6,114 nucleotides of DNA. Source: JAKVCB01 sp963578605. Lineage in GTDB: Bacteria > Planctomycetota > Planctomycetia > Pirellulales > Lacipirellulaceae. This document shows, in pieces, positions 5,699-6,114 of the stretch (its first letter is position 1; every line of letters begins with the position of its first letter). The translations under genes were made by a program, and so were the position numbers. The stretch lies in assembly GCA_963578605.1 (NCBI GenBank), contig CAUZEA010000205.1, positions 1-6,114 of the forward strand, read 5' to 3'. A model generated the notes under the pieces. The model did no database searches and was not told the DNA's origin. It saw nothing but the letters and a program-made list of their open reading frames with translations.

Positions 5699-6114
5699 CT
5701 ACGACGCTTTTGTCGAGTGATCAAGTTGCCATCGGCTTTTCGGCGAAAAAAATTCCTGGGACGGTATATACAAAGTTGGGGGCTGCCAGTGGGGCAAGGG
5801 TGCCCCCGTGGCTACCTCGTTCAGACCATCCCCCGCGTGTCGACCAGGTAAATCCGTCAGAGCGCCGGTCACTTCTACCGTTATGTTCGCACCGGACAAT
5901 CTCGGACAGACAGGTGTCCAGCCGAAGTCCGGGTGATCATTGCTGATGGGTCTTGCTGGTGTACGTAACAGCCACGCCTGCGTCTTCAGAACACAGCCAA
6001 CCGCATACGTGGCGGGGGTCTGGTAATCCAATGAACTATGGGGTCTGCGGTGGTTGTAGTCAAGTCGCCAACGGTCGATGACCCAGCGAGCCTCTGCCAA
6101 GCTGAGGAACAACT
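5699..6114 (-). CDS. IS3-family transposase (OrfB), C-terminal fragment with run-on tail (cut by window edge)
   Basis: Read on the minus strand from the right edge, the first 45 residues match the end of the IS3-type DDE integrase core: LFLSLAEARWVIDRWRLDYN, then HRRPHSSLDYQTPATYA. This pattern follows the catalytic Glu, which lies beyond the window with the two Asp residues. Most IS3 OrfB proteins end within a few dozen residues of the TPATYA segment. Here the frame runs on for about 95 further residues to a stop at 5699-5701, through sequence with no family character that includes a GC hairpin (5791-5806) and the second 13-bp repeat. The natural stop was probably lost, so the tail is not real protein history. 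Whether the rest of the element is intact cannot be seen. Confidence 0.8.
   Translation of the reverse strand, partial: LFLSLAEARWVIDRWRLDYNHRRPHSSLDYQTPATYAVGCVLKTQAWLLRTPARPISNDHPDFGWTPVCPRLSGANITVEVTGALTDLPGRHAGDGLNEVATGAPLPHWQPPTLYIPSQEFFSPKSRWQLDHSTKAS
5750..5762 (+). repeat. 13-bp direct repeat, copy 2
   Basis: AAATTCCTGGGAC matches 4644-4656 and is preceded by further A residues (seven A in all). It lies inside the run-on tail of the transposase frame, 75 bases after the HAF gene stop. Confidence 0.65.
5791..5806. repeat. GC-rich hairpin in the transposase tail
   Basis: GGGGCA and TGCCCC pair perfectly around AGGG. GCCAGTGG overlaps its left side (5785-5792), the same word that opens both 19-bp repeat copies. 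Confidence 0.5.

Larger units (their letters stand above)
5699..6114 (-). mobile_element. IS3-family insertion sequence, 3' portion
   Basis: The element is inferred from its transposase gene. Its outer end should lie between about 5700 and 5990, but no terminal inverted repeat or target duplication can be assigned because the other end is outside the window. Confidence 0.6.

Overview
The window looks like a piece of a Planctomycetes chromosome, most likely of the Pirellulales type. Two genes encode exported proteins that combine dockerin-like calcium loops with a C-terminal PEP-CTERM sorting signal. One carries a pentapeptide-repeat domain and the other HAF-type repeats, which is a characteristic planctomycete architecture. 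They flank a cluster of TIM-barrel sugar isomerases and an MBL-fold hydrolase. The taxonomic call is inferred from these family signatures; no marker gene is present.

Layout. 1-165 (minus): start of a D-2-hydroxyacid dehydrogenase / C-terminal-binding-protein-like gene, cut by the left edge. 166-793: long non-coding stretch with an unrecognised open frame in its right half. 794-1588 (plus): secreted pentapeptide-repeat, dockerin and PEP-CTERM protein, interrupted by an in-frame TAG. 1589-1964: no recognised gene, but it holds a short protein-like frame that may be a relic. 1965-4611 (plus): tight operon of three genes: sugar phosphate isomerase/epimerase, UlaG-like MBL-fold protein, and a second IolE-like TIM barrel interrupted by an in-frame TGA. 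4612-4811: a dense patch of hairpins, a degenerate tRNA-Lys(CTT)-like sequence and the second copy of a 19-bp repeat. 4812-5675 (plus): HAF-repeat/dockerin/PEP-CTERM protein whose 5' end appears lost. 5699-6114 (minus): C-terminal part of an IS3-family transposase, cut by the right edge.

How it fits together. The three operon genes and the divergent dehydrogenase would suit catabolism of a sugar, cyclitol or sugar acid, but the substrate cannot be read from the sequence. The PEP-CTERM proteins would be exported by Sec and processed by an exosortase encoded elsewhere. Two nonsense codons, a 5'-truncated gene, a tRNA relic, short direct repeats and a transposase tail point to a locus that has been rearranged and is partly decaying, or to sequencing error at the two stop codons. 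I see no convincing new molecular system. The points most worth checking are the two in-frame stops, the tRNA-like relic beside the repeat junction, and the degenerate metal site of the MBL protein.
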